The position numbers and the translations under genes are program-made. Positions 51,209 through 59,806 of a stretch of DNA of 64,000 bases are shown here, one piece after another. The notes beneath the pieces are model-generated. The model was given only the letters and a program-made list of their open reading frames with translations, made no database searches and was not told the DNA's origin. Origin of the DNA: an uncultured Oscillospiraceae bacterium (GTDB taxonomy: Bacteria > Bacillota > Clostridia > Oscillospirales > Oscillospiraceae); NCBI GenBank assembly GCA_944385035.1, contig CALWVV010000005.1, positions 101,188-165,187 of the forward strand. Reading direction: 5' to 3'. Position 1 is the first letter of the stretch, and each line of letters opens with the position of its first letter.

Positions 51209-52951
51209 ATGAAAGAACTGATGTTGGGCAACGCCGCCGTTGCCCGAGGCCTGTATGAGGCGGGGTGCTGTGTGATCTCCAGCTATCCCGGCACCCCCAG
51301 CACTGAGATCACCGAGGAGGCCGCCAAGTACGACGAGATCTACTGTGAGTGGGCTCCCAACGAGAAGGTGGCCATGGAGGCGGCCTTTGGCGCGTGCCTG
51401 GCTGGCAAGCGCTCCTTCTGCGGCATGAAGCATGTGGGTCTGAACGTGGCTGCCGACCCCCTGTACACCATGTCCTACACCGGTGTGAACGCCGGAATGG
51501 TCATCGGTGTGGCCGACGATGCGGGCATGCACTCCTCTCAGAACGAGCAGGACTCCCGCCACCACGCCATCGCCTCCAAGGTGCCTATGCTGGAGCCCAG
51601 CGACTCTGAGGAGTCTCTGGAGTTTGCCAAGCTGGCCTATGAGCTCTCCGAGGAGTTTGACACCCCTGTGCTGCTGAAGATGTGCACCCGCGTAGCCCAC
51701 TCCCAGTCTCTGGTGGAGACTTCTCCCCGTGTGGAGCGGGCGGTAAAGACCTATGAGAAGAACATCGCCAAGTATGTGATGATGCCCGGCAATGCCATCC
51801 GCCGCCACCCAGTGGTGGAGGAGCGCACCCGGAAGCTTCAGGAGTGGGCGGAGACCGCCCCCATCAACCGCGTGGAGATGGGCGGCACGAAGATGGGTAT
51901 CATTACCTCCTCCACCTCCTACCAGTATGTGAAGGAAGTCTTCGGCGACAGCGTGTCCGTGCTGAAGCTGGGCATGGCCAACCCCCTGCCTGTGAAGCTC
52001 ATCCGGGATTTTGCCAGCAAGGTAGAGAAGCTTGTGGTGGTGGAGGAGCTGGACCCCATCATTGAAACCCACTGCCGCAGCCTGGGGCTGGAGGTCACCG
52101 GCAAGGACGCCCTGCCTATGGAGGGTGAGTTCTCCCAGAATCTGGTGGCCCAGAAGCTGGGCGGCACCGTCCACACCGGCAAGGCTCTCGCCGATGTGAT
52201 TCCGCCCCGGCCCCCGGTCATGTGCGCCGGCTGCCCCCACCGGGGACTGTTCTATACCTTAAATAAAAACAAGTGCACCGTCCTGGGTGACATCGGCTGC
52301 TACACCCTGGGCGCGGTGGCCCCCCTGTCCGCCATGGACATGACCTTGTGCATGGGCGGTTCCATCTCCGCCATCCACGGCTTCAACAAGGCCCTGGGGG
52401 AGGAGAGCGAGGGCAAGACGGTGGCCGTCATCGGCGACTCCACCTTTATGCATTCCGGCATGACCGGCCTTGCCAACATCGCCTACAACCAGTCCAATTC
52501 CACCGTCATCATCCTGGACAACTCTATTACCGGCATGACCGGCCACCAGCAGAACCCTACCACCGGCTATAACATCAAGGGTGACCCCGCCGGCAAGATC
52601 GACCTGGAGCAGCTGTGCAAGGCCATGGGCTTTCACCGGGTGCGGGTGGTGGACCCCTATGACCTGAAGGCCTGTGACCAGGCGGTGAAGGAGGAGCTGG
52701 CAGCCAAGGAGCCCTCGGTGATCATCTCCCGCCGGCCCTGCGCTCTGCTCAAGTACGTCAAGCACAGCGCCCCCCTGAAGGTCAACGTGGACAAGTGCGT
52801 GGGCTGCAAGAGCTGCATGAAGATCGCCTGCCCCGCCATCTCCATGAAGGAGGGCAAGGCCCATGTGGACAACACCCTGTGTGTGGGCTGCGGCGTGTGT
52901 GAGCAGCTGTGTCCCGTGGGGGCCTTTGAGAGTACCGGCAAGGAGGGTTAA
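51209..52951 (+). CDS. iorA: Indolepyruvate:ferredoxin oxidoreductase, alpha subunit
   Basis: A protein of 580 residues. The pyrimidine-binding domain lies at the N-terminus (GNAAVARGLYEAGC, SSYPGTPSTEI), the TPP-binding domain in the second half (GDIGCYTLG, GDSTFMHSG, DNSITGMTG), and a C-terminal ferredoxin domain has two clusters (CVGCKSCMKIAC and CVGCGVCEQLC). It interconverts arylpyruvates and arylacetyl-CoA plus CO2 using ferredoxin. T-box control suggests the reductive, biosynthetic direction here. Confidence 0.96.
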   Translation: MKELMLGNAAVARGLYEAGCCVISSYPGTPSTEITEEAAKYDEIYCEWAPNEKVAMEAAFGACLAGKRSFCGMKHVGLNVAADPLYTMSYTGVNAGMVIGVADDAGMHSSQNEQDSRHHAIASKVPMLEPSDSEESLEFAKLAYELSEEFDTPVLLKMCTRVAHSQSLVETSPRVERAVKTYEKNIAKYVMMPGNAIRRHPVVEERTRKLQEWAETAPINRVEMGGTKMGIITSSTSYQYVKEVFGDSVSVLKLGMANPLPVKLIRDFASKVEKLVVVEELDPIIETHCRSLGLEVTGKDALPMEGEFSQNLVAQKLGGTVHTGKALADVIPPRPPVMCAGCPHRGLFYTLNKNKCTVLGDIGCYTLGAVAPLSAMDMTLCMGGSISAIHGFNKALGEESEGKTVAVIGDSTFMHSGMTGLANIAYNQSNSTVIILDNSITGMTGHQQNPTTGYNIKGDPAGKIDLEQLCKAMGFHRVRVVDPYDLKACDQAVKEELAAKEPSVIISRRPCALLKYVKHSAPLKVNVDKCVGCKSCMKIACPAISMKEGKAHVDNTLCVGCGVCEQLCPVGAFESTGKEG

Positions 52952-52954
52952 GAG

Positions 52955-53527
52955 ATGGAAACCAAAAATATTATGATCGTGGGCGTGGGGGGCCAGGGCT
53001 CCCTGCTGGCCAGCAAGCTGCTGGGCCACCTGCTGATGGAGCAGGGCTATGATGTGAAGGTATCTGAGGTCCACGGCATGAGCCAGCGGGGCGGCAGCGT
53101 GGTCACCTATGTGCGCTATGGAGACAAGGTCAATTCCCCCGTCATCGACAAGGGAGAGGCCGACTACATCGTCTCCTTTGAGCTGCTGGAGGCCGCCCGG
53201 TGGCTGGAGTACTTAAAGCCTGACGGACAGATCGTCACCTCCACCCAGCAGATCGACCCCATGCCCGTCATCACCGGGGCCGCCCAGTACCCTGAGAACC
53301 TGGTGGAGAAGATGAAGGCCGCCGGAGCCAAGGTAGACGCCCTGGACTGCCTGAAACTGGCCGAGGAAGCCGGGTCCTCCAAGGCGGTGAACATCGTGCT
53401 CATGGGCCGGCTGTCCCACTATTTCGACCTGCCCGAGGAGGCCTGGCAGGCTTCCCTGGAGGCCATGGTGCCGCCCAAGTTCCTGGAGCTCAACAAGAAG
53501 GCCTTCCAGCTGGGCAAAAACGCCTGA
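52955..53527 (+). CDS. iorB: Indolepyruvate:ferredoxin oxidoreductase, beta subunit
   Basis: A protein of 190 residues, the small gamma-type domain subunit partnering iorA, three bases downstream. The N-terminal IVGVGGQGSLLASKLLG and HGMSQRGGSVVTYVRYG are diagnostic. It helps bind CoA and completes the heterodimer. Confidence 0.95.
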   Translation: METKNIMIVGVGGQGSLLASKLLGHLLMEQGYDVKVSEVHGMSQRGGSVVTYVRYGDKVNSPVIDKGEADYIVSFELLEAARWLEYLKPDGQIVTSTQQIDPMPVITGAAQYPENLVEKMKAAGAKVDALDCLKLAEEAGSSKAVNIVLMGRLSHYFDLPEEAWQASLEAMVPPKFLELNKKAFQLGKNA

Positions 53528-53582
53528 GAGCGGTTTCGAGAAATCTGAACATATAAAAACTATTCCGAAAGGACTGATACCC

Positions 53583-54884
53583 ATGGAAAGATATTACCAG
53601 CCTGAAATTGAGTGCGCCTCACGGGAGCAGATCAAAGCCTGGCAGGACGAGCGCCTGGTCAAGCAGGTGCGCCACGTGTGGGACAACGTGCCCTACTACC
53701 GCAAGAAGATGGAGGAGAAGGGGCTGACCCCCGACGACATCAAATCCACGGATGACCTCTATAAGCTGCCCTTTGTGACCAAGGCCGACCTGCGGGAAGC
53801 TTATCCCTATGGCCTGGTGGCAAAGCCTCTGAAGGACTGCGTGCGCATCCAGTCCACCTCCGGCACCACCGGCAAGCGCGTAGTGGCCTTCTACACCCAG
53901 CACGATATCGATCTGTGGGAGGATTGCTGCGCCCGTGCCATCGTGGCCGCCGGCGGCACCGACGAGGATGTGTGCCAGGTGTCCTACGGCTACGGCCTGT
54001 TCACCGGCGGCCCCGGCCTCAACGGCGGCAGCCACAAGGTGGGCTGCCTCACCATCCCCACCTCCTCGGGCAACACCGAGCGGCAGATCATGTTCATCCG
54101 GGACCTGAACGCCACCATCCTGTGCTGCACCCCCTCCTACGCCGCCTACATCGGCGAGACCATGAAGGAGATGGGCCTCACCCCCGACCAGATCCCCCTG
54201 AAGGCGGGCATCTTCGGCGCCGAGGCCTGGAGCGAGGAGATGCGCCAGGACATCCAGAATACTCTGGGGATTAAAGCCTATGATATTTACGGTTTGACCG
54301 AGCTCTCCGGCCCCGGCGTGGCCTTCGAGTGCTCCGCCCAGAGCGGCATGCACATCAACGAGGACCACTTCATTGCCGAGATCATCGACCCCGAGACCGG
54401 GGAGGTGCTGCCTGAGGGCAGCAAAGGCGAGCTGGTGTTCACCTCCATCACCAAGGAGGCCTTCCCCCTGCTGCGCTACCGCACCCGTGACATCTGTATG
54501 CTCACACGGGAGAAGTGCTCCTGCGGCCGTACCCATGTGAAGATGTGCAAACCCATGGGCCGCTCCGACGATATGCTCATCATCCGGGGCGTCAACGTCT
54601 TCCCGTCCCAGATCGAGACCGTGCTGCTGAACCACGGCTATCCCGCCAACTACCAGATCATCGTGGACCGGGTGAAGTCCACCGACACCCTGGACGTCCA
54701 GGTGGAGATGACCCCCGAGATGTTCACCGACAACCTGGGCGAGATCGACCGCCGGCAGAAGGAGCTGGTGGACGGCCTGCGCTCCATGCTGGGTCTGGCC
54801 GCCAAGGTCACCCTGGTGGCTCCCAAGTCCATTGTCCGCAGCGAGGGCAAGGCCGTTCGTGTCATCGACAAGCGCAAGATTTAA
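53583..54884 (+). CDS. paaK: Phenylacetate-CoA ligase-type enzyme
   Basis: An AMP-forming ligase of 433 residues. P-loop QSTSGTTGKRVVAFYT, FGAEAWSEEMRQD, YDIYGLTELSGPGVAFEC and LRYRTRDICML match PaaK. The N-terminal part YYQPEIECASREQIKAWQDERL is also typical. It activates phenylacetate, and possibly indole- or hydroxyphenylacetate, to the CoA thioester, the substrate for reverse IorAB. RBS CCGAAAGGACTG. Confidence 0.92.
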   Translation: MERYYQPEIECASREQIKAWQDERLVKQVRHVWDNVPYYRKKMEEKGLTPDDIKSTDDLYKLPFVTKADLREAYPYGLVAKPLKDCVRIQSTSGTTGKRVVAFYTQHDIDLWEDCCARAIVAAGGTDEDVCQVSYGYGLFTGGPGLNGGSHKVGCLTIPTSSGNTERQIMFIRDLNATILCCTPSYAAYIGETMKEMGLTPDQIPLKAGIFGAEAWSEEMRQDIQNTLGIKAYDIYGLTELSGPGVAFECSAQSGMHINEDHFIAEIIDPETGEVLPEGSKGELVFTSITKEAFPLLRYRTRDICMLTREKCSCGRTHVKMCKPMGRSDDMLIIRGVNVFPSQIETVLLNHGYPANYQIIVDRVKSTDTLDVQVEMTPEMFTDNLGEIDRRQKELVDGLRSMLGLAAKVTLVAPKSIVRSEGKAVRVIDKRKI

Positions 54885-54898
54885 AAGGGGGAGCGAGT

Positions 54899-55333
54899 AT
54901 GAATATCAAGCAGATCTCTGTCTTTTTGGAGAACAAGCCCGGCGCCCTGTACGCCATGACCGGTGTGCTGGCCCAGAACCAGGTGGACCTGCGGGCCCTG
55001 AGCGTGGCCGAGACCAAGGATTTCGGCATCGTGCGTATGATTGCCGACGATGTGTACAAAGCCACCACCGTCCTCAAGGAGGCGGGCTACATCCACTCCA
55101 TCACCCCTGTGCTGGGGGTGGCCATTGCCGACGTGCCCGGCGGGCTCAACCGGGTGCTCCAGGTGCTCACGGACGCGAAGGTGAATGTGGAGTATATGTA
55201 CGCCTTCCTGGGGGGCAAGAAGGCCGACCACGCCTACATGGTCTTCCGGGTGGAGAACAACGAGGCGGCCACCGCCGCCCTGGCTGCACGGGGCATTAAG
55301 ACCGTGGAGCAGGAGGAAATGGATACCCTGTAA
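54899..55333 (+). CDS. Tandem ACT-domain protein
   Basis: A protein of 144 residues with two ACT-like halves: IKQISVFLENKPGALYAMTGVLA and PVLGVAIADVPGGLNRVLQVL. ACT domains usually bind amino acids. Such proteins commonly follow clostridial paaK genes and may give allosteric control by an aromatic amino acid. The ATG at 54899 follows GGGGGAGCGAGT. Confidence 0.88.
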   Translation: MNIKQISVFLENKPGALYAMTGVLAQNQVDLRALSVAETKDFGIVRMIADDVYKATTVLKEAGYIHSITPVLGVAIADVPGGLNRVLQVLTDAKVNVEYMYAFLGGKKADHAYMVFRVENNEAATAALAARGIKTVEQEEMDTL

Positions 55334-55373
55334 ATCATTTGAGATGAGTGCCAAGCCACTTGTTTAAGAGCAT

Positions 55374-55411
55374 AAAGACGGCCGCCGGATGATCCGGCGG
55401 CCGTTTTTTAT
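55374..55411. terminator. Bidirectional terminator between ACT and ldh genes
   Basis: AAAGACGGCCGCCGGAT/ATCCGGCGGCCGTTTTTT lies between convergent genes. Confidence 0.9.
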
Positions 55412-55418
55412 GTTTTGC

Positions 55419-56363
55419 TTACAGCCCGATGGAGGTAATGACCTCCTTGAGCTGGGCGGCGGAGGCCAAAAGAGCCTGGTGTTCGTCCCGGTCCAGGGGG
55501 ATCTCCAGCACCTGCTCCACTCCGTCCTTGCCCACAATGGAGGGGATACTCAGGCACAGACCCTCCAGGCCGTACTGGCCGGAGAGGGGAACGGAAACGG
55601 GGAGCATGGCATGCTCGTTTTTCACAATGCACTCGGCGATCCGGGCCACGGCCATGGCGATGCCGTAGTAGGTGGCCCCCTTGCGCTGGATGATCTCATA
55701 GGCGCTGTCCCGCACCTCGTGGTAGATCTTGTCCAGCAGCTCCTTGCGGTTTTCGATGCCCTTCAGGCGGCAGAACTGGTCCAGGTCGATGCTGGAGATG
55801 TTGGCGCTGCTCCACACGGCCAGCTCGCTGTCTCCGTGCTCACCGATGACGGCGGCGTGGACGTTGCGGCTGTCCACTCCCAGCTCCTGGCTGAGCAGGT
55901 ACTTGAGCCGGGCGGTGTCCAGCACGGTGCCCGAGCCGATCACCCGGTTGGCGGGCAAGCCGGAGAGCTTCCAGGCGGCGTAGGTGAGCACATCCACGGG
56001 GTTTGCCACCACCAGAAGGATACCCTGGAAGTTCCGGCTGGTGAGCTCGGGGAGAATGCTCTTTAAAATAGCCACATTCTTGCCGATCAGGTCCAGGCGG
56101 GTCTCGCCGGGCTTCTGGTTGGCTCCGGCGGTGAGGATGACCATGGCACAGTCGGCCACGTCGTCATAGGTGCCTGCATAGATCTTCATGGAGGCGGCAT
56201 AGGGCAGGCCGTGGCTTAAATCCATGGCCTCGCCCTCGGCCTTTTCCCGGTTGGCGTCGATGAGCACCAGCTCGGAGTAGAGGCCCCGCTGCATAAGGCT
56301 GAAGGCGATGGACGCCCCCACAAATCCACAGCCAATGACTGCCGCTTTTCTCACATTTACCAT
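55419..56363 (-). CDS. ldh: L-lactate dehydrogenase
   Basis: A protein of 314 residues. The NAD-binding loop is IGCGFVGASIAFSL. The substrate loop TAGANQKPGETR has Gln at the lactate/malate discriminator (Arg in malate dehydrogenase), pointing to lactate. ANPVDVLTY, GSGTVLDTARL and the catalytic His in IGEHGDSE are present. It reduces pyruvate to lactate with NADH. No Rex operator is recognised upstream. Confidence 0.95.
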   Translation of the reverse strand: MVNVRKAAVIGCGFVGASIAFSLMQRGLYSELVLIDANREKAEGEAMDLSHGLPYAASMKIYAGTYDDVADCAMVILTAGANQKPGETRLDLIGKNVAILKSILPELTSRNFQGILLVVANPVDVLTYAAWKLSGLPANRVIGSGTVLDTARLKYLLSQELGVDSRNVHAAVIGEHGDSELAVWSSANISSIDLDQFCRLKGIENRKELLDKIYHEVRDSAYEIIQRKGATYYGIAMAVARIAECIVKNEHAMLPVSVPLSGQYGLEGLCLSIPSIVGKDGVEQVLEIPLDRDEHQALLASAAQLKEVITSIGL

Positions 56364-56498
56364 AGTACCCAGCTCCTTTTAAAGTAAACCCACGGTCACG
56401 TTGTGTGTCCGCTTACGGAATGGTCCGAAGCAAACAAAAATAGTACAGTTTGATCTAGTTTGTCCGGTTTTTTCCGGCTCATTCTTTTCTGTAAATAT

Positions 56499-56574
56499 CC
56501 TATCAAAATAGTGGGTAATTAGCAAGAGAAAATACAGAAAAAAGCCTACAAAAATTTCCTACTATTTTGATGGG
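56499..56574. repeat. Widely spaced inverted repeat upstream of ldh
   Basis: CCTATCAAAATAGTGGG (56499-56515) and CCTACTATTTTGATGGG (56558-56574) are inverted copies with an exact ATCAAAATAGT core. Centres are 59 bases apart. Confidence 0.55.
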
Positions 56575-56634
56575 TTATGTGGGAGTGTACAAAAAAGACT
56601 GGCGAAATTTGGAAGCTCCCGGAGCTGGCTCCCC

Positions 56635-56663
56635 TTGACAGAATAGGTTTATTCTGATAAACT
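56635..56663 (+). promoter_or_regulatory. blaI-M56 operon promoter
   Basis: TTGACA (56635-56640), a 17-base spacer and TAAACT (56658-56663). Confidence 0.65.
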
Positions 56664-56693
56664 TCAAGCAACAAGAGGTTTATTAGAATAAAC
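56647..56693. promoter_or_regulatory. Two BlaI-type operators
   Basis: GTTTATTCTGATAAAC (56647-56662) overlaps the spacer and -10, and GTTTATTAGAATAAAC (56678-56693) lies just downstream. Both are near-palindromes with GTTTAT/ATAAAC arms and start 31 bases apart, fitting autoregulation by the BlaI-like repressor. Confidence 0.7.
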
Positions 56694-56710
56694 TTAGAGG
56701 AGGCGGAACC

Positions 56711-57064
56711 ATGGAGAAGCTCTTTGAAGGGGAATATAAGCTCATGGAGGTGCTGTGGGACAGCGGGGAAGTGAATTCCACCCGTCTGGTGGAGCTGTGC
56801 CGGGAAAAGCTGGGGTGGAACAAGTCCACCACTTATACCGTCCTGCGCAAGCTCAAGCACAAGGGGGCGGTGCGCCATGAGGATGCCACGGTTACCCCGG
56901 TCCTCACCCGTCAGGCTGCCATCCAGGCCCAGGGGGAGGAGCTGGTGGAGCGGGTAGGCGGCCTGTCCCTGTTTATGACCGCCTTTCTGAGCGGGCGAAA
57001 GCTGACAAAAGAAGAGGCGGAGGAGCTTAAAAACCTCATTGATGAAAAAATGGGGGAGGGTTAA
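56711..57064 (+). CDS. BlaI/MecI-family repressor
   Basis: A protein of 117 residues with winged helix (EYKLMEVLWDSGEVNSTRLVELC; WNKSTTYTVLRKLKHKGAV) and a C-terminal dimer helix. BlaI-type repressors are cleaved by a partner M56 protease to induce their operon. The usual cleavage-site surroundings are not obvious in the C-terminal part. RBS AGAGGAGGCGGAACC. Three M56 genes follow, the first after three bases. Confidence 0.92.
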   Translation: MEKLFEGEYKLMEVLWDSGEVNSTRLVELCREKLGWNKSTTYTVLRKLKHKGAVRHEDATVTPVLTRQAAIQAQGEELVERVGGLSLFMTAFLSGRKLTKEEAEELKNLIDEKMGEG

Positions 57065-57067
57065 GCC

Positions 57068-58372
57068 GTGACGGCTTTTCTTCAGTTTATGGGACAGCTT
57101 GGAATTGCCTATCTGAACATGGGGATCGTCCTGGGGTTTACCTTTGGGGCCCTGATCCTGCTGCGGCCGGTAACCGGGCGGCTGCTGCGGCCCAAACATC
57201 AGGTGTGGCTGTGGTTCGCGGGATGGTATGTGGGCTTTTTGGCCCAGTTCTATGATATCTTGGGCCGGAGAGTGCGCCTTCCCTTTTCGTTCCGGGACCT
57301 GGTGATCCCACGGGTACAGGTGCGGGGCGGAGACCGGGCGATGCCGTTATACATAGCGGAACAAGCGGGGGAGGGGCCCACGCTGGTTTTGCCGGGTGGG
57401 GTGGAAGCATCCCTTCCGGACGATGTATTTGAAACACTTCTGCTGGTAATTGGAGTGATTTGGCTTGTGGTTTTGGTGGCTGCCACGGTCTGGTACACAA
57501 TACAGGGGCGGAAGCTGCGGCGGCTGAGCCGACAGGGGGAGCGGATGGACCCGGAGACCATGAAGCGGTATGGCATTACCGAAGAACGGGTGGCGGTGCG
57601 CCTGTGCGAGGGCCTGCCCGCCAGCTTTGTCCGCGCAGGGCATGACACCGGCTGGGGAGACAAGGTGAGCAATGTAATCTGCCTGCAGAAGGAGCTGCCC
57701 GAGCGGCAGCTTCGCCTGGTATTGCTCCATGAAATAGAACACATCCGCCTCCACCATATCTGGTACAAAACCACCATTGTGGCGGTGCTGACCGCTTTTT
57801 ACTGGTGGAACCCTGTGCTGTGGCTGGCTTACCGGTTCACCTGCCGGGACATGGAGCTGGCCTGTGACGAGGCGGTATTGGAGCAGTTGGAACCTGCCCA
57901 GCGCCGGGAGTATGCCCACACCCTGGTGGAGCTGGGGTCGGGACGGCACCTGTGGGGGAGCGTGACCTCCTTCGGAGAGTGCGATGCCGCCCTGCGGGTG
58001 CGCCGGGCGGCCGTCTGGAAGCGCTGGGGGGAAAACCGCACGGGGCTGTCCGCGATGCTTGTGGTGGCTCTGATGCTGTTTTTCTACTGCGGCGGCCCGG
58101 TGAGCGTCAGCGGGTATGTGGATGCCACCACGGAAGACTGGAACGCCTATTACCAGAGTATGGTATGGGTGGAAGAGACACAGGAGTTTTTGGAAAACCC
58201 CCAGTGGCAGCCCAAGGAGATCTGGAGCCGGGCCGAGGAGCGGCTGCTGGTGCTGGATACAGAGGATCAGTGGTATTCCCTGGGCTTTTATTGGAACGGG
58301 GAGGAATATTACCTGGGCCGGGCCAATCCCATGGAGCGGGCCTTCCACGACGGCTATACCCGGCTTGGGTGA
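57068..58372 (+). CDS. BlaR1/MecR1-like M56 membrane metalloprotease, copy 1
   Basis: A protein of 434 residues; GTG start. Membrane helices are at about residues 13-38, 43-60, 120-145 and 315-335. The cytoplasmic zinc protease core has LLHEIEHIRLHH (HExxH) and DMELACDEAVLEQL (third ligand Glu). Instead of the penicillin-sensor domain of BlaR1 it ends in a short extracytoplasmic domain of about 90 residues (SGYVDATTEDWNAYYQSMVW onwards). The core is identical at DNA level to that of copy 2 over 342 bases. Confidence 0.88.
   Translation: MTAFLQFMGQLGIAYLNMGIVLGFTFGALILLRPVTGRLLRPKHQVWLWFAGWYVGFLAQFYDILGRRVRLPFSFRDLVIPRVQVRGGDRAMPLYIAEQAGEGPTLVLPGGVEASLPDDVFETLLLVIGVIWLVVLVAATVWYTIQGRKLRRLSRQGERMDPETMKRYGITEERVAVRLCEGLPASFVRAGHDTGWGDKVSNVICLQKELPERQLRLVLLHEIEHIRLHHIWYKTTIVAVLTAFYWWNPVLWLAYRFTCRDMELACDEAVLEQLEPAQRREYAHTLVELGSGRHLWGSVTSFGECDAALRVRRAAVWKRWGENRTGLSAMLVVALMLFFYCGGPVSVSGYVDATTEDWNAYYQSMVWVEETQEFLENPQWQPKEIWSRAEERLLVLDTEDQWYSLGFYWNGEEYYLGRANPMERAFHDGYTRLG
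57487..57828 (+). repeat. 342-base identical segment, copy 1
   Basis: Identical by eye to 58870-59211 (offset 1383). It codes for the M56 protease core from VWYTIQG to VLWLA. Confidence 0.85.
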
Positions 58373-58453
58373 ACTGCGCGTAAGGCTGTGGGGTAAGGTG
58401 GAACAAGGAAACCGTACAATTCGCCGGCACAGGAACGCAGGGAGGGATAGGCT

Positions 58454-59755
58454 GTGATCATCGTGCTTTCCTCTGTGGGGAGGATGGGAATTACCATTGT
58501 GAATGTGGGATTGTTCATGGGTTTTGCCTTCGGGGCCCTGATCCTGCTGCGGCCGGTGACGAGGCGGCTCCTGCGGCCCCGGCACCAGGTTTGGCTGTGG
58601 TTTGTGGGGTGGTATATGGGATATATGTTTACGCTGTTTGATGCGCTGGGCTCGTGGCTCCCCATCCCCTATACCTTCCGGGCACTGGTGACCCCACGCG
58701 TGGCGGAGCAGGGATTCTACAACTACCCCATGTATATTTCCGTTGGGAGGAATGAACCGCCCTCCCTTATGCTGCCCGGCGGCGCAGAGTTTCCCCTGTC
58801 CTCCGACCTCTTTGAACGGCTGCTGCCAGTGGTCGGTGTGGTGTGGGTGACCGCATTGACTGCGACTATGGTCTGGTACACAATACAGGGGCGGAAGCTG
58901 CGGCGGCTGAGCCGACAGGGGGAGCGGATGGACCCGGAGACCATGAAGCGGTATGGCATTACCGAAGAACGGGTGGCGGTGCGCCTGTGCGAGGGCCTGC
59001 CCGCCAGCTTTGTCCGCGCAGGGCATGACACCGGCTGGGGAGACAAGGTGAGCAATGTAATCTGCCTGCAGAAGGAGCTGCCCGAGCGGCAGCTTCGCCT
59101 GGTATTGCTCCATGAAATAGAACACATCCGCCTCCACCATATCTGGTACAAAACCACCATTGTGGCGGTGCTGACCGCTTTTTACTGGTGGAACCCTGTG
59201 CTGTGGCTGGCCTACCGGCTCACCTGCCGGGATATGGAGCTGGCCTGTGACGAGGCGGTGCTGGAGGAGCTGGATCCCGTGGAGCGCCGGGAGTACGTCC
59301 GTACCCTGGTGGAGCTGGGGTCGGGGCGGCACCTGTGGGGGAGCGTGACCTCCTTCGGAGAGTGCGATGCCGCCCTGCGGGTGCGCCGGGCGGTGAACTG
59401 GAAGCCCAGTGGGATTTTCGTTCAGAATGCTTCCCTGATTCTGGCTGTTGTCTTGGCGGTGTTTTTCTTCTGCGGCAGCCCCTCTTATGACCGACGGATT
59501 GAGGAGAAAACGGCGGAACCGGCGTGGTCGGACTTTTTAGCCGGGGGGGTCTGGGCCCAGGCGGTGCCCGACCAGGTGGGAGAACCCAAGGAGGTCTGGA
59601 GCCGCATGGACCGGCAGCTGGTGGTGCTGGGAGAGGATGACAAGTGGTATACGGTCACCTTCTCCTGGTGGTCTGGGGCTGGACAGTACTACAGCCGCAT
59701 TGAGACCGCCCCGATAGAGCAGCCCTCCCTGGAGGGCTATACCCGGATCGCCTGA
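58454..59755 (+). CDS. BlaR1/MecR1-like M56 membrane metalloprotease, copy 2
   Basis: A protein of 433 residues; GTG start, 81 bases after copy 1. Same architecture: N-terminal helices, LLHEIEHIRLHH protease core, last helix near ASLILAVVLAVFFFCG, then a C-terminal external domain of about 90 residues (YDRRIEEKTAEPAWSDFLAG onwards). Its N-terminal loop and C-terminal domain differ from copy 1 while the core is the same, indicating recombination or gene conversion. Confidence 0.88.
   Translation: MIIVLSSVGRMGITIVNVGLFMGFAFGALILLRPVTRRLLRPRHQVWLWFVGWYMGYMFTLFDALGSWLPIPYTFRALVTPRVAEQGFYNYPMYISVGRNEPPSLMLPGGAEFPLSSDLFERLLPVVGVVWVTALTATMVWYTIQGRKLRRLSRQGERMDPETMKRYGITEERVAVRLCEGLPASFVRAGHDTGWGDKVSNVICLQKELPERQLRLVLLHEIEHIRLHHIWYKTTIVAVLTAFYWWNPVLWLAYRLTCRDMELACDEAVLEELDPVERREYVRTLVELGSGRHLWGSVTSFGECDAALRVRRAVNWKPSGIFVQNASLILAVVLAVFFFCGSPSYDRRIEEKTAEPAWSDFLAGGVWAQAVPDQVGEPKEVWSRMDRQLVVLGEDDKWYTVTFSWWSGAGQYYSRIETAPIEQPSLEGYTRIA
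58870..59211 (+). repeat. 342-base identical segment, copy 2
   Basis: Identical by eye to 57487-57828. Confidence 0.85.
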
Positions 59756-59806
59756 ACAAGGGACGCAGGGTGCGAGACGATTCCGAGGAATAAGGAGGGA
59801 ACGGCT

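Noticed and set aside
56364-56500. Rex operator before ldh
   Set aside because: No TTGTGA-N6-TCACAA-like sequence found.
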